From an uncultured Clostridia bacterium (GTDB lineage Bacteria > Bacillota > Clostridia > Oscillospirales > Acutalibacteraceae), in contig CANPVE010000011.1 of assembly GCA_947581635.1 (NCBI GenBank), forward strand, positions 17,114 through 81,113: 64,000 bases of DNA. The letters run 5' to 3'. Made by a program: the position numbers and the translations under genes. Below, piece after piece: positions 35,761 to 45,826 of the stretch. Every line of letters begins with the position of its first letter. The stretch's first letter is position 1. The notes under the pieces were generated by a model. The model made no database searches and was not told where the DNA came from. It was given only the letters and a program-made list of their open reading frames with translations.

Positions 35761-36934
35761 GGAAACGCTGATTAAATCTACCCAAAAAGGGGAAGGTGTG
35801 GTATAATAGAGGAAAGCGAAAATGGAGGGAAAAAACATGGAACAGATGACATTCAGCGACTACGAATACAGCAACAGAAAAAGGATAACGAAAAGAGAAG
35901 AGTTCCTCGATATGATGGACGAAATCATACCGTGGGATGAATGGGTAGAGTTTGTAAAGCCATATTATCCCAGCGGAAAAAGAGGTCGTCCGACAAAAGG
36001 AATCGAAAAGATGCTGAGGATGTATCTGCTGCAAGTTTGGTTCAATCTTTCAGATGAAGGTGTGGGAGACGCTATATACGACAGTTATGCCTTTCGCAAG
36101 TTCATGGGAATCAATTTCAATGATGAGCAAGTGCCTGACGCAACTACATTGCTGAAGTTCCGACACCTTCTGGAAGAAAATCATCTGGGAGAACAAATGT
36201 TCAAAGCAATCAACTATGTTCTGGAACAAGGCGGAGCCATGATGAAAGGCGGAACCATTGTAGATGCCACGATCATCAATGCGCCGAGTTCTACAAAGAA
36301 TGCGGAGAAAGCCGGAGATCCGGAAATGCATCAGACGAAAAAGGGCAACGAATGGCGATTTGGCATGAAATGTAATATTGGCGTTGATGCAGGAACAGGG
36401 TATGTTCATACATTAACCGCTACATCTGCAAATGTTCATGATATTACCGAAACAGAAAAACTGATTCGTAAAGATGATGAGGTAGTGTACGGAGATTCCG
36501 GCTATATTGGCATCCAGAAGCGCACAGAAATCAAAAATGATGAACATTTATCAAAGATTGACTATCGTATCACACGCCGTCCCAAAAGTCTTCCGAAAGT
36601 ATCTGACAATGCGATTGATTGGGAAAGATATATTGACTATCGTAAATCTTCCGTCCGTTCCAAAGTGGAACACGCATTTAAAATTATCAAAGGAACATTT
36701 GGTTTTAGCAAGGTTCGTTATCGTGGTATAGACAAGAATCTTCACAAGCTGAATGTGCTTTTTGTCTGCGCCAATTTGCTTATGTTTCCCCGTGCGAAAA
36801 AGTTTTCAACAGTGCAGATAGGATAACTGCACTCTTTTGGGAAAAAATCCACGTTTTTAGAGGCTTACAGCCTGATTTATGTCCTATCTCTATAACTTGT
36901 TAAAAAAATTCACTCGATTTAAGCTGAGGTTACT
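35761..36934 (+). mobile_element. IS5-type insertion sequence (about 1.17 kb)
   Basis: One transposase gene lies between imperfect terminal inverted repeats: GGAAACGCTGATTAAATC (35761-35778) and the complement of 36917-36934 match at 13 of 18 positions. A -10-like TATAAT stands just before the transposase start. A target duplication is not clear, so the exact ends could shift by a few bases. Confidence 0.7.
35837..36826 (+). CDS. IS5-family transposase
   Basis: 329 residues from MEQMTFSDYEYSNR. The DDE-type domains are visible: DATIINAP with the first Asp, VYGDSGYIGIQKR with the second, and the Y-(2)-R-(3)-E segment YRKSSVRSKVEHAFKIIKG. Complete and uninterrupted, so it may be active. RBS is GGAGGGAAAAAAC. 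Confidence 0.93.
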   Translation: MEQMTFSDYEYSNRKRITKREEFLDMMDEIIPWDEWVEFVKPYYPSGKRGRPTKGIEKMLRMYLLQVWFNLSDEGVGDAIYDSYAFRKFMGINFNDEQVPDATTLLKFRHLLEENHLGEQMFKAINYVLEQGGAMMKGGTIVDATIINAPSSTKNAEKAGDPEMHQTKKGNEWRFGMKCNIGVDAGTGYVHTLTATSANVHDITETEKLIRKDDEVVYGDSGYIGIQKRTEIKNDEHLSKIDYRITRRPKSLPKVSDNAIDWERYIDYRKSSVRSKVEHAFKIIKGTFGFSKVRYRGIDKNLHKLNVLFVCANLLMFPRAKKFSTVQIG

Positions 36935-37130
36935 ACATACCACTATTTATTCAGTATTTCCCTAGGAATTTTTTGATGGCTATTTACGATGTTGCAGGCT
37001 GAATTTTACCTTAAAACATGTTGAAATTTAAAATAATGAAAGGGCGTGGGAATGCGATATGCAATCTTAAAAAGCGCAAGTTAAATCTTTCTTTATAATA
37101 TATAATAAAAAATAATGGAGGTTCGGAGAA
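36935..37130. promoter_or_regulatory. Region between IS and pyruvyl transferase gene
   Basis: AT-rich and noncoding. Near 37090-37110 it has TATAAT-like sequences before the ribosome site GGAGG, so a promoter for the following genes is probable. Confidence 0.35.
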
Positions 37131-38255
37131 ATGCAAAATCAAATATGTCTTGTGACTGTGCATAAATCACCTAATTATGGAAGCTTATTACAAGCTACAG
37201 CATTGAGTAAATACCTGAGGGAAAAGGGGTATAATGTCACTTTTTTGGATTGCTTTAAAGTGTTACCTTATTTCTTGCGTCATCCGTCTCTGATGATTAG
37301 ACGAATACAAAATAAACTTTTATCTGCTCGTTGGAGGAAGTTTTTTAGGCCATCACCGTATAATATTTCGGATAATCGGAGGAAGCGGATCAATAAATAT
37401 ATACAAGATAATATCAATGAGTTGACCATTAACAAATCTTCAACATGGAAATCAGTACTGCGACAAAACACGACTTTTATTGTAGGAAGTGATATTTTAT
37501 GGCAGCCAAGTATGGGATACCCAACTACTTCCTTTCTTGATTTTGCTTATTTTACAGATTTGAAAAAAATCTCTTATGCCACAAGTATCGGTGCATTGGA
37601 ACTACCCCATAAATATTATAGTGCTTACCGAAAATATCTTGGTGCATTTTCACATATCAGTGTCCGCGAACAAGCTGCTGCTGATATGATGGGTGAGATT
37701 ATTCATCGGAAAATAGAAAAAGTTGTAGATCCAACACTTTTGCTGACAGAAGAAGAATGGGATGAATTTGCACAACGCGCAGAAATATCGATAAATGTGA
37801 CACCGGGAAAATATATCCTGTGTTATTTTGTTATGGATGATTTACGGTATTGGGAGTATGTAAAAAAGGTTCATTCTATAACTGGATTACATGTTGTTGT
37901 TTTGCCTATGCATTACAATGATGAAAACCAGCCGTATGACATTGTTTTGGATGGCACACCATATGAGTTTATATGGCTTATAAAAAATGCAGGATTAATT
38001 TGTACTGATTCATTCCATGCTTGTGTTTTTAGCACAATTTACAAAAAAGAATTTTATCTATTAAAAAGGGCACGGAGAGCTGAAGATGATAAATATGCAG
38101 ATTTTCTCAAGCGTTATCAGCTTACAGAACGGATTGTAATTGATGAATCTGTATTCCAGCGTAAACCGAATGTTGATTTTCAGTATGCCGAAAAACAGAT
38201 AGGAATTGACCAAAAACAATCAATGCACTATTTGGAAGAGGCGTTGCTGCATTAA
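37131..38255 (+). CDS. Polysaccharide pyruvyl transferase family protein
   Basis: 374 residues with ICLVTVHKSPNYGSLLQATAL, TTFIVGSDILWQPSMGY, ISVREQAAADMM and LICTDSFHACVFSTIY, the signature stretches of the family. It would add a pyruvate ketal from phosphoenolpyruvate to a sugar of the repeat unit, giving a negative charge. GGAGG precedes the start. Confidence 0.88.
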   Translation: MQNQICLVTVHKSPNYGSLLQATALSKYLREKGYNVTFLDCFKVLPYFLRHPSLMIRRIQNKLLSARWRKFFRPSPYNISDNRRKRINKYIQDNINELTINKSSTWKSVLRQNTTFIVGSDILWQPSMGYPTTSFLDFAYFTDLKKISYATSIGALELPHKYYSAYRKYLGAFSHISVREQAAADMMGEIIHRKIEKVVDPTLLLTEEEWDEFAQRAEISINVTPGKYILCYFVMDDLRYWEYVKKVHSITGLHVVVLPMHYNDENQPYDIVLDGTPYEFIWLIKNAGLICTDSFHACVFSTIYKKEFYLLKRARRAEDDKYADFLKRYQLTERIVIDESVFQRKPNVDFQYAEKQIGIDQKQSMHYLEEALLH

Positions 38256-38314
38256 TCAAACCAATAAGGAAATACGTATGACTTTATTATAAATGCAAAA
38301 GCAGGAGGAGCAAC

Positions 38315-40090
38315 ATGGAAATTATTAATGGATATGCAAAGAATCTAAATGTTCAGATGCTTATCGCATTGATGGAGGTACACGGAGTCAGGAGAGCTAT
38401 CATATCGCCTGGTGGAACTCATAATGAAATTGTAGTAGGGCTCCAGTATAACGGCGGCTTTGAATTATATTCTACGGTAGATGAGCGCGGTGCGGCTTAT
38501 ATGGCTTTAGGCATGGCTGCTGAATGTGGTGAACCGGTTGCAATTATTTGCACAGAATCTGTCGCTTCAAGAAATTATCTGCCGGCTATGACAGAGGCAT
38601 ATTACCGTCAGCTACCGATTCTTGCCATAACAGGTGTGCATGGTTATTCCAAGATAGGACATCTACATGCACAGATTATAGATCGGAGCATTTCGCCCAA
38701 TGACACCTTTGTTGAAAAGGTTCATCTTCCGGAAATTAAAGATGAAGACGATATGTGGGAAAGTAATATTTTGATTAATAAGGCACTTCTCGCACTGAAG
38801 CATCACGGCGGTGGTCCTGTGCATATTGACCTGCCGCGAAACGATGACCGTGAATTTGCCAGTTATACAGAGAAGCAACTGATTCAGCCGCGAATTATAC
38901 GAAGGTATACAGCTTGCTCGCAGTTGCCTGAAATAAAGCATGGAAAAACGGCTATTTTCATTGGTACACATCAGGTATTTACAGAAAGACAGACAGCTGC
39001 ACTTGACGCATTCTGCGCTACACACGATGCAGTAGCATTTTGCGGTCATACAAGTGGATATCATGGCAAATACCGTGTACTAACTGGTCTGCTTGCTGCA
39101 CAGCATGGATCCTATGATGTTTTTCAAGATATCGATCTGTTGATCCACATCGGCGGGCCGGCGGCGGATGAGAGAACAGCCGGACGTTTAAAGGCCGTAA
39201 AAGAAGTTTGGCGAGTAAACCCTGATGGAGAGATTCGTGATACATTCAAGAAACTGACAAATGTTTTTGAAATGGAGGAAGTAGCGTTCTTTTTACATTA
39301 CAGTAACCAAGAATGCCAGCCTCAAAACAGATACTTACTGCATACGATAGAATTAATTTCAAGTGTGTCCGCTGTAGATATCGCTTTTCCTTTCTCTAAT
39401 GTTTATGCAGCATCAAAGATTTCTGGTCAATTACCACAAAACTCCTTCTTGTTCCTTGGCGGAAGTAGTACCATACGTGCTTGGAGTATGTTCGATTTTC
39501 CAAATGGTGTCTTTACGATGGCAAATATGGGCACGAGGGGAATCGATGGTGTATTATCATCTTTTCTTGGAGCATCGCTTGTTGACAAGAAACAACTTTG
39601 CTTCTGCGTATTGGGGGATTTGACATTTTTCTATGACATGAATGCAATAGGGAATCGTGATTTAGGAAAGAATGTTCGAATTCTGCTGGTTAATGACGGA
39701 GGCGGTGGACTATTCAGATTGAAAGGCACTGAGCAAACTGCAACCATCGGTGACAAAGACACCGCGCCTTACATTGCTGCTACGGGACATTTTGGTAATC
39801 AATCTCCTGATTTGATAAAAAATTATTCACAGGCTCTTGGGTTTGAATATTTTTCGGCATCATCCAAGGAGGAGTTTGACGCTGTATATGAGCGCTTCAT
39901 CACACCTGAACTGACGGACAAGCCCATGATGTTTGAGCTTTTTACCAGTTATATCGATGAAAGGGAAGCGTTTGGGATGCTTTTCAATATAGATGTAACT
40001 GCTCTGGACGTTGCTAAGCAGGTTGCTAAGAAGATTCTTGGTAAAAATGGCGTAAGTGCGGTCAAAAAACTGCTGAACACTGGGAAATAA
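38315..40090 (+). CDS. MenD-like thiamine pyrophosphate enzyme
   Basis: 591 residues with the three-part architecture of TPP enzymes: N-terminal PYR domain (VRRAIISPGGTHNEIV, TVDERGAAYMALGMA with the catalytic Glu), central domain (LIHIGGPAADE) and C-terminal PP domain (LCFCVLGDLTFFYDMNAIGNRDLGKN, a GDLxFxxDMN form seen in MenD). No other menaquinone gene is present. In an exopolysaccharide locus it may make an unusual sugar or acyl substituent. The function is inference. Confidence 0.8.
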   Translation: MEIINGYAKNLNVQMLIALMEVHGVRRAIISPGGTHNEIVVGLQYNGGFELYSTVDERGAAYMALGMAAECGEPVAIICTESVASRNYLPAMTEAYYRQLPILAITGVHGYSKIGHLHAQIIDRSISPNDTFVEKVHLPEIKDEDDMWESNILINKALLALKHHGGGPVHIDLPRNDDREFASYTEKQLIQPRIIRRYTACSQLPEIKHGKTAIFIGTHQVFTERQTAALDAFCATHDAVAFCGHTSGYHGKYRVLTGLLAAQHGSYDVFQDIDLLIHIGGPAADERTAGRLKAVKEVWRVNPDGEIRDTFKKLTNVFEMEEVAFFLHYSNQECQPQNRYLLHTIELISSVSAVDIAFPFSNVYAASKISGQLPQNSFLFLGGSSTIRAWSMFDFPNGVFTMANMGTRGIDGVLSSFLGASLVDKKQLCFCVLGDLTFFYDMNAIGNRDLGKNVRILLVNDGGGGLFRLKGTEQTATIGDKDTAPYIAATGHFGNQSPDLIKNYSQALGFEYFSASSKEEFDAVYERFITPELTDKPMMFELFTSYIDEREAFGMLFNIDVTALDVAKQVAKKILGKNGVSAVKKLLNTGK

Positions 40091-40182
40091 GATTGTTTAG
40101 GTAAAGGCGGATATGATTTGTTACCAAGGTACGCATGGCATTCTTTCTTATGGATTGCTTTTTATTGTAGGAGGAGGCGTAT

Positions 40183-41679
40183 TTGCTGTTGAAAAGCAGC
40201 TTTGAAATCGGATATAAATTAAGACAAGCGACAAATAAATATAAAACTTTACCTGTGCAAATTCGTGCCGCATTTTGGTTCATGGTCTGCTCTTTTATGC
40301 AGAAGGGCATATCGAGCATCACCACACCAATCTTTACCCGCCTTCTGAACACAGAGGAGTACGGTCAGTACAGCGTTTTTAATTCATGGCTTGGCATCGT
40401 CACGGTGTTCGTGTCGCTGAACCTTTCCAGCGGCGTGTTCATGCAGGGACTCGTGAAATACGAGGACCGCCGCAAGGAATATGCGTCGTCCTTGCAGGGG
40501 CTTACAATGCTCCTTGTCGCAATCTGGACGGCGGTATATCTTTCGTTTCACGACTTCTGGAACGGCCTTTTTGAGCTGACGACGGTTCAGATGCTTGCGA
40601 TGCTTCTGATGATATGGATGAGTTCTGCATTTAGCTTCTGGGCGGCGTCGCAGCGCGTTGTCTTCAGCTACCGCAAGCTGGTTTTAATAACCGTTTTGGT
40701 TTCAATTGCCAAACCGTTGCTTGGAATCTTTTTGGTACTTCATGCCGAGGACAAGGTAACCGCACGTATTTTGGGGCTTGCCGCGGTCGAGCTTATAGGC
40801 TACAGTGGGTTGATGGTCTCACAAATCGTAAAGGGTAGAAAACTATGCGTAACAGAATTCTGGAAGCATGCCCTGATGTTCAATATTCCATTGATCCCAC
40901 ACTATCTTTCTATGACTATCCTTAACAGTGCTGACAGAATAATGATAGAAAAGATGGTAAGTGCAGATACGGCCGGAATTTACAGTCTCGCATACTCAAT
41001 TTCCCAGCTCATGACGCTTTTTACAACGGGTATTACGCAGACATTGGAGCCATGGAGATATTCAAAACAAAAGGCAGGAAGACAGGAAGAAATAGCAACG
41101 CTTGCGTATCCGACTTTGATTTTAGTGGCAGGGCTGAATCTTGCACTTATTGCCTTTGCGCCGGAAGTAGTGCAAATTTTTGCGCCGCCTGAATATTATG
41201 ACGCGATATGGGTGATCCCGCCCGTGGCAATGAGCGTCTACTTCATGTTTACCTATGGCTTTTTTGCCAGCTTTGAATTTTATTTTGAAAAGACAGGATA
41301 TGTCGCCGCTGCAACCATGGCAGGCGCTGTTCTAAATATTATCCTCAACTACATTTTCATCGGTATTTTCGGATATTTTGCAGCCGGATACACTACCCTC
41401 GTGTGCTACATGGTCTATGCCGCATGTCATTATCTCGGTATGAGAAAAATCTGTAAGGACAACTTAGGCGGCAAAAAGGTTTACAGCCTGAAAAAGCTTT
41501 TGGCAATCTCAGGCGTATTCATGGCGCTTGGTTTTGCAATTCAGTTTACTTACTTTAATATTTATGTGAGATATGCAGCAATCGTCGTCTTTGCGGCAGT
41601 ACTGCTTATCAAGCGCAAATGGATCATTGAAACAGTAAAACAGATCATGTCCGTAAAAGGCAGTAAAAAGAAAGGCTAA
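40183..41679 (+). CDS. Oligosaccharide flippase (Wzx-like)
   Basis: 498 residues, 12-14 hydrophobic helices, MATE/polysaccharide-synthesis topology (GISSITTPIFTRLLNTEEYGQYSVFNSW at the first helices, YLSMTILNSADRIMIEKMVSADTAGIYSL in the middle). TTG start at 40183, supported by AGGAGGAGG just before it. From about 40320 the base composition is more GC-rich than the region before it, which suggests a recombined gene. It would move the lipid-linked repeat unit across the membrane. Confidence 0.85.
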   Translation: MLLKSSFEIGYKLRQATNKYKTLPVQIRAAFWFMVCSFMQKGISSITTPIFTRLLNTEEYGQYSVFNSWLGIVTVFVSLNLSSGVFMQGLVKYEDRRKEYASSLQGLTMLLVAIWTAVYLSFHDFWNGLFELTTVQMLAMLLMIWMSSAFSFWAASQRVVFSYRKLVLITVLVSIAKPLLGIFLVLHAEDKVTARILGLAAVELIGYSGLMVSQIVKGRKLCVTEFWKHALMFNIPLIPHYLSMTILNSADRIMIEKMVSADTAGIYSLAYSISQLMTLFTTGITQTLEPWRYSKQKAGRQEEIATLAYPTLILVAGLNLALIAFAPEVVQIFAPPEYYDAIWVIPPVAMSVYFMFTYGFFASFEFYFEKTGYVAAATMAGAVLNIILNYIFIGIFGYFAAGYTTLVCYMVYAACHYLGMRKICKDNLGGKKVYSLKKLLAISGVFMALGFAIQFTYFNIYVRYAAIVVFAAVLLIKRKWIIETVKQIMSVKGSKKKG

Positions 41680-41684
41680 ACGGT

Positions 41685-42787
41685 ATGAAGATTTTAATTT
41701 TTGGCGGCACTGGAGCGATGGGAACACCGCTCGTAGAACTGCTTGCTGATCAAGGAAACGACGTTTGGGTTACATCGCGGAAATCACGGGAATATAGCAG
41801 GGGAAACATTCACTGCATTGTGGGCAACGCCCATGAAATGGCATTTATAAGTGTTGTCCTTAAGGATCGCTATGATGTTTTGATCGATTTCATGAATTAC
41901 AGATTGCCTGAGTTGCAGGAAAGGCTCGACCTGATATTGAATTCGGTTGGTCAGTATATTTTCCTCAGTTCCTGCCGAGTATATGCTGAATCGAAAACGC
42001 CCATCACAGAAAAAACTCCGCGTCTGCTTTATGTGTGTAAAGACAAAGAATTCCTGGCAACCGAGGAATATGCCCTTGCCAAGGCGAGAGAGGAAAACCT
42101 CATCTTTGCATCCAAGCACAATAATTGGACGATCGTCAGACCTACCGTGACATACAATTCCCACCGTTTGCAGCTTGGCTGTTATGAACTTGACGAATGG
42201 CTTGGAAGAGTGCTCAGGGGCAAGCCGGTTGTCTTTTATGACGATTTGGCGGACAAGCTGACGTCTATGACCTACGGCGAAGATGTGGCAATGGGAATAT
42301 GCTATTTAATAGGCAACCCGCAGGCGTTGGGCGAAGCAGTAAACATCGCATCACCCGAATCAAAGACTTGGGGCGAAATATTAAATATATATAAAAATGC
42401 ACTTGAAAAATCCTCCGGGGGGGGTACAGCCTACAGACTGTTATGCTCCCTCATGCCGAGGATTGCGAGATCATTTTAGGAAGAAAATGGCGGCTTAAAT
42501 ATAACCGTATTTACAACCGTCGTTTTGATTCTTCCAAAATGGATCGCTTGAGCGGAGGCAGAATGACCTATACGCCGATAGAAGACGGACTAAGAAAGTG
42601 TGTAGCTGAATTTTTGAAAGACGGTCAAAGATGCGCAAAAATCAGTGTTTTGAGAGAAGCATATTTTGACAAGGTTTTGCATACACGCACCAAGCTCTCC
42701 GCTTTCTCAGGTTGGAAACAGAAGGTCAAGTACCTTATAGCGAGATACACTCCGTATTTTGCATATAAGAGAATCAAAAACAGATAG
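41685..42787 (+). CDS. NAD-dependent epimerase/reductase, split at a G8 tract
   Basis: The N-terminal 264 codons (ILIFGGTGAMGTPLVELLADQG dinucleotide fold, later YALAKAREENLIF and TIVRPTVTYN) are an SDR. After the eight G at 42417-42424 the frame ends at 42479, while the C-terminal part continues in another frame to 42787 (DCEIILGRKWRLKYNRIYN). One added G would make a single protein of about 367 residues. It starts 5 bases after the flippase stop. Substrate probably a nucleotide sugar. Confidence 0.8.
42417..42424 (+). repeat. Poly-G (G8) tract inside the epimerase gene
   Basis: Eight G followed by TAC at the frame break, as at 26668-26676. Confidence 0.9.
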
Positions 42788-42830
42788 GTTGAGGTTATAG
42801 CGCCGTTTTCTTCCACAAAAAGGAGGAAAC

Positions 42831-43649
42831 ATGGACGCAAACAGACTTATTTTCGGAACGGGTGTTTCATCGAGTAAGGATTATGATAGCCTGAAACAAG
42901 TCATCCGCGCTGCGATGGAAAGCGGAATATTCGCCTTTGATACCGCGCCAAGCTATGGCACGGAAGAGGTCCTGGGCAGGATTCTCAAAGAGCTGTCAGA
43001 CGAAATGGGAATTGACAGGGAAAGGCTATTTATCCAGACTAAGATCGATGCGTGGCAAATGCAGGAGTCAGACGGCAAAGTATATAAACATATTGAATCG
43101 GCAATGAAAAAGCTCGGAGTTGATTATATTGACTCTCTGCTTATTCACTGGCCTGTACCAGAATACTTTGATAGGACATGGGAGTGCTTTGTTAAGCTTA
43201 AAAATGACGGCATTGCACAAAAAACAGGCATATGCAACATTAGACTTAGGCATCTTAAAAAGTATGCGGAACGCGGTGATCTTCCTGACATTATTCAAAT
43301 AGAAAGAAATCCGCTCAGAACGTGTGAAAAAGAAATTGAATTTTGTCATGGTCACGGTATCAAGGTGCAAGCGTATTCACCTCTCTGCAAGATGGACGAA
43401 CGCCTTCGCGATAGTGAAATATTAAAAGAGGTATCTCAGAGAAATGGGAAAAGCATTGGTCAGACGGTACTTCGTTGGCATATAGATACTGGTGTTACGC
43501 CTGTGTTTACGTCGAAAAAGCCGGAGCGTGTTAAGGAGTATACCGGAATTTTTGGTTTTAAGTTGTCCGAGGAGGATATAGCTTTAATATCCTCACTGAA
43601 TATAGATTATAAAATGTATTTGGAGTCGATAGCATGTCCGGGATTGTAA
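42831..43649 (+). CDS. Aldo/keto reductase
   Basis: 272 residues. The catalytic tetrad can be placed: Asp and Tyr in FDTAPSYGTEE, Lys in FIQTKID, His in LLIHWPVP. C-terminal IGQTVLRWHIDTGVTPVF is typical. AGGAGG precedes the start. It might reduce a keto-sugar produced by the epimerase upstream. Confidence 0.9.
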   Translation: MDANRLIFGTGVSSSKDYDSLKQVIRAAMESGIFAFDTAPSYGTEEVLGRILKELSDEMGIDRERLFIQTKIDAWQMQESDGKVYKHIESAMKKLGVDYIDSLLIHWPVPEYFDRTWECFVKLKNDGIAQKTGICNIRLRHLKKYAERGDLPDIIQIERNPLRTCEKEIEFCHGHGIKVQAYSPLCKMDERLRDSEILKEVSQRNGKSIGQTVLRWHIDTGVTPVFTSKKPERVKEYTGIFGFKLSEEDIALISSLNIDYKMYLESIACPGL

Positions 43650-44266
43650 ACAAAGTAATAAAACGCAAAACAGATGTAGCTGTTATTTTTATGCTTATGG
43701 TACTGACGGCATTTTTTCTATTTTTCAGAATGTATCTCGCTGTGTTAGTAATATTGGTTTTTGCAGCTCTAAACGAGATTACTGTAGGAAAGATGAATAA
43801 GCAGAAAATACCGTTCGGAACATACAGCAAAATAAGAAATGTTGACTGCTTAGTAATAGGGGATATAAACCCTAATTCTATGCATAGTCTGTCTGAAAGT
43901 AGCAATATCGTCAGCATTTTTTTGCCTGGATGCACTCTTGCAGGAGCGTTTGAAGTCCTGCGGCATACTTTTAGCATACTTAAAGAGTGTGGGGGTACCG
44001 TGATACTTGCGGTCAGAAAGAAAAATATAGGCAAAGCAGGCTATTCGCCATTCGATATAAGCTTTTTCCATCGTATTACGATAAACAGGCTTGGAATCAA
44101 AAATGCGAAATTAATGAGGCGATTCCCTGTTTTGTTTGCTCCGTTAAAATCCATGATGTTCTTGGGTAAAATTGGAAAATCACGAAGCATGAAAGATTAT
44201 TTCGACAAAGAAGTTTTGGATTTTTGCTCGAAACGTGGAATTGAAATGCGAATTCTAGAGGTATAA
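43634..44266 (+). CDS. Hypothetical membrane protein
   Basis: 210 residues, overlapping the aldo/keto reductase by 16 bases. Two hydrophobic helices occur near the N terminus (VAVIFMLMVLTAFFLFF and MYLAVLVILVFAALNEI), then a soluble domain with DCLVIGDINPNS, SNIVSIFLPGCTLAG and GGTVILAVRKKNIG. I do not recognise the family. Position suggests a role in sugar modification or assembly of the polysaccharide. Confidence 0.7.
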   Translation: MSGIVNKVIKRKTDVAVIFMLMVLTAFFLFFRMYLAVLVILVFAALNEITVGKMNKQKIPFGTYSKIRNVDCLVIGDINPNSMHSLSESSNIVSIFLPGCTLAGAFEVLRHTFSILKECGGTVILAVRKKNIGKAGYSPFDISFFHRITINRLGIKNAKLMRRFPVLFAPLKSMMFLGKIGKSRSMKDYFDKEVLDFCSKRGIEMRILEV

Positions 44267-44641
44267 AACAGTAAAATACTAAAATGTGACTGCCTTGTGT
44301 AATAATACAACTGTTTGGTTCAGGACGGGAAGAAGTGGGAAATGATTTTGCTAAGGTTATTCTAAGTGGGATTTTCCCTGCCAAGTCACTTCTAGACTTG
44401 TTCGAGGTACTGACATAGGGAATATGGAGACTGCAGAAGAGTATAATGCAACGAGGATATGCGTATAGTTCACTTTATTTTTATCAGTTGTTTTGCCTTC
44501 TTATGCTACTGGTATTATCTGTTGGAGCAATGACTGTTTAATGGGTAGTTTTATTGCACAGTGCTTTTAAGTACACTATTGACATAAGCAAAAATTTATA
44601 TAGATATATAGCTGCCGTTTGCAAAAGGGAGGAATTCGCAG
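44267..44641. other. Intergenic with a possible promoter
   Basis: About 375 bases without a supportable gene. TTGACA at about 44579-44584 and an AT-rich stretch TATATAGATATATAG behind it could be the promoter of the following acyltransferase gene. Confidence 0.4.
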
Positions 44642-45721
44642 TTGAAATATAAGCAAATTCAGGAGTATGATGTAGTCCGCGTAATTGTTACTTTACTTGT
44701 AATAATAGGACATTGCATGTATTTTAAGATTACAACTAATTCATATGGTGAATGGGATTATTCCATTTATACTGTATCTGGTTTAAGCTTTATTTATAGA
44801 TTGGCAAACTTTGTAAGAAGGATCATTTATACATTTCATATGCCACTCTACATGATGCTTAGTGGCGCGTTGTTCAGATATACAGAAATTTCTTCTGGAG
44901 GGTATGATTCACTTCGATTTTTAATAAAAAAGAAAGCAAGAAATCTTCTGCTCCCATTTTTTGTGGTTACTCTTTGCTATGTTGTGCCGTTAAAGGCTAT
45001 ATCCGGTTATTATACAGTGTCAACTAATTTATTTCGAGATATCTTTGTTGGCCAAGTTTTATTACAAGGTAATAATCATTTATGGTTCTTACCAACCTTG
45101 TTTTTTATATTCTTGATTATTTATCAAATTAATCGCCTAATTCAGCGGGATGATTTATTAAAATTAATCGTGCTTTTTTCGTTGTCACTGTTTAGCGATA
45201 TTATTCAAATAGCACTGCTCAGTTCAATTTTACGATATGCATTTTGGTTTTATATAGGGTATTATTTTGAAAACCGAAGACATCGCATAAACGATAGTAT
45301 TGATAGGTCTTTGATCAAACCAATATGTAGTGCTTTTATTTGGATTTTATTGTCCATTATTAATATTGATCAGCAAGCATCTGAAGGCGTTTATTTGTTG
45401 ATTGGTATTGCATTAAAAAATATATGTACATTTTGCGCTTGCTATACTGTATACTGCTTTTGTTATCTTTTAACAAAAACAAAATTGCCGCAAAGCAAAA
45501 TCTTTCAGCATATTCGCAATAATACATTTGGCTTATATTTATACTCTGATCCTTTGAATTATTTAATTGTGCTTTTTGCTTTCAATTGCTTTGGCGGATG
45601 TATTTTCACGACTAATTTGGCCTCAATGGGATTATTATTAGCGCGTTTTATACTTTCCACACTTGGTGCATATAGCTTGAGTTGTATAATACGACACTTT
45701 AAATTGAAGTATTTTTGTTGA
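44642..45721 (+). CDS. Acyltransferase family 3 membrane protein
   Basis: 359 residues with about ten helices. IQEYDVVRVIVTLLVIIGHCM and TFHMPLYMMLSGALF are the two conserved motifs of the family. TTG start is chosen because GGGAGG stands 8 bases before it. Intact, unlike the acyltransferase at 25885. Likely O-acetylates the exopolysaccharide. Confidence 0.85.
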   Translation: MKYKQIQEYDVVRVIVTLLVIIGHCMYFKITTNSYGEWDYSIYTVSGLSFIYRLANFVRRIIYTFHMPLYMMLSGALFRYTEISSGGYDSLRFLIKKKARNLLLPFFVVTLCYVVPLKAISGYYTVSTNLFRDIFVGQVLLQGNNHLWFLPTLFFIFLIIYQINRLIQRDDLLKLIVLFSLSLFSDIIQIALLSSILRYAFWFYIGYYFENRRHRINDSIDRSLIKPICSAFIWILLSIINIDQQASEGVYLLIGIALKNICTFCACYTVYCFCYLLTKTKLPQSKIFQHIRNNTFGLYLYSDPLNYLIVLFAFNCFGGCIFTTNLASMGLLLARFILSTLGAYSLSCIIRHFKLKYFC

Positions 45722-45752
45722 ATAAGCAGATAGAAAAGTCACAAAGCCTGCC

Positions 45753-45777
45753 AGGAATCCACTATCATTGGATTCCT
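45753..45777 (+). terminator. Hairpin after the acyltransferase gene
   Basis: Perfect stem AGGAATCCA / TGGATTCCT with a 7-base loop, 32 bases after the stop. T-tract is weak (CTTCTCATTT some bases later). Confidence 0.5.
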
Positions 45778-45792
45778 GCTGTGGCTTCTCAT

Positions 45793-45809
45793 TTGTGTTA
45801 ATTGACATG
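45793..45809 (+). repeat. TTGTGTTAATTGACATG repeat, copy 1
   Basis: Seventeen bases identical to 46643-46659 and with one mismatch to 46335-46351. It stands just before the small gene at 45827. Confidence 0.75.
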
Positions 45810-45826
45810 TATTATTTGGAGGCATT

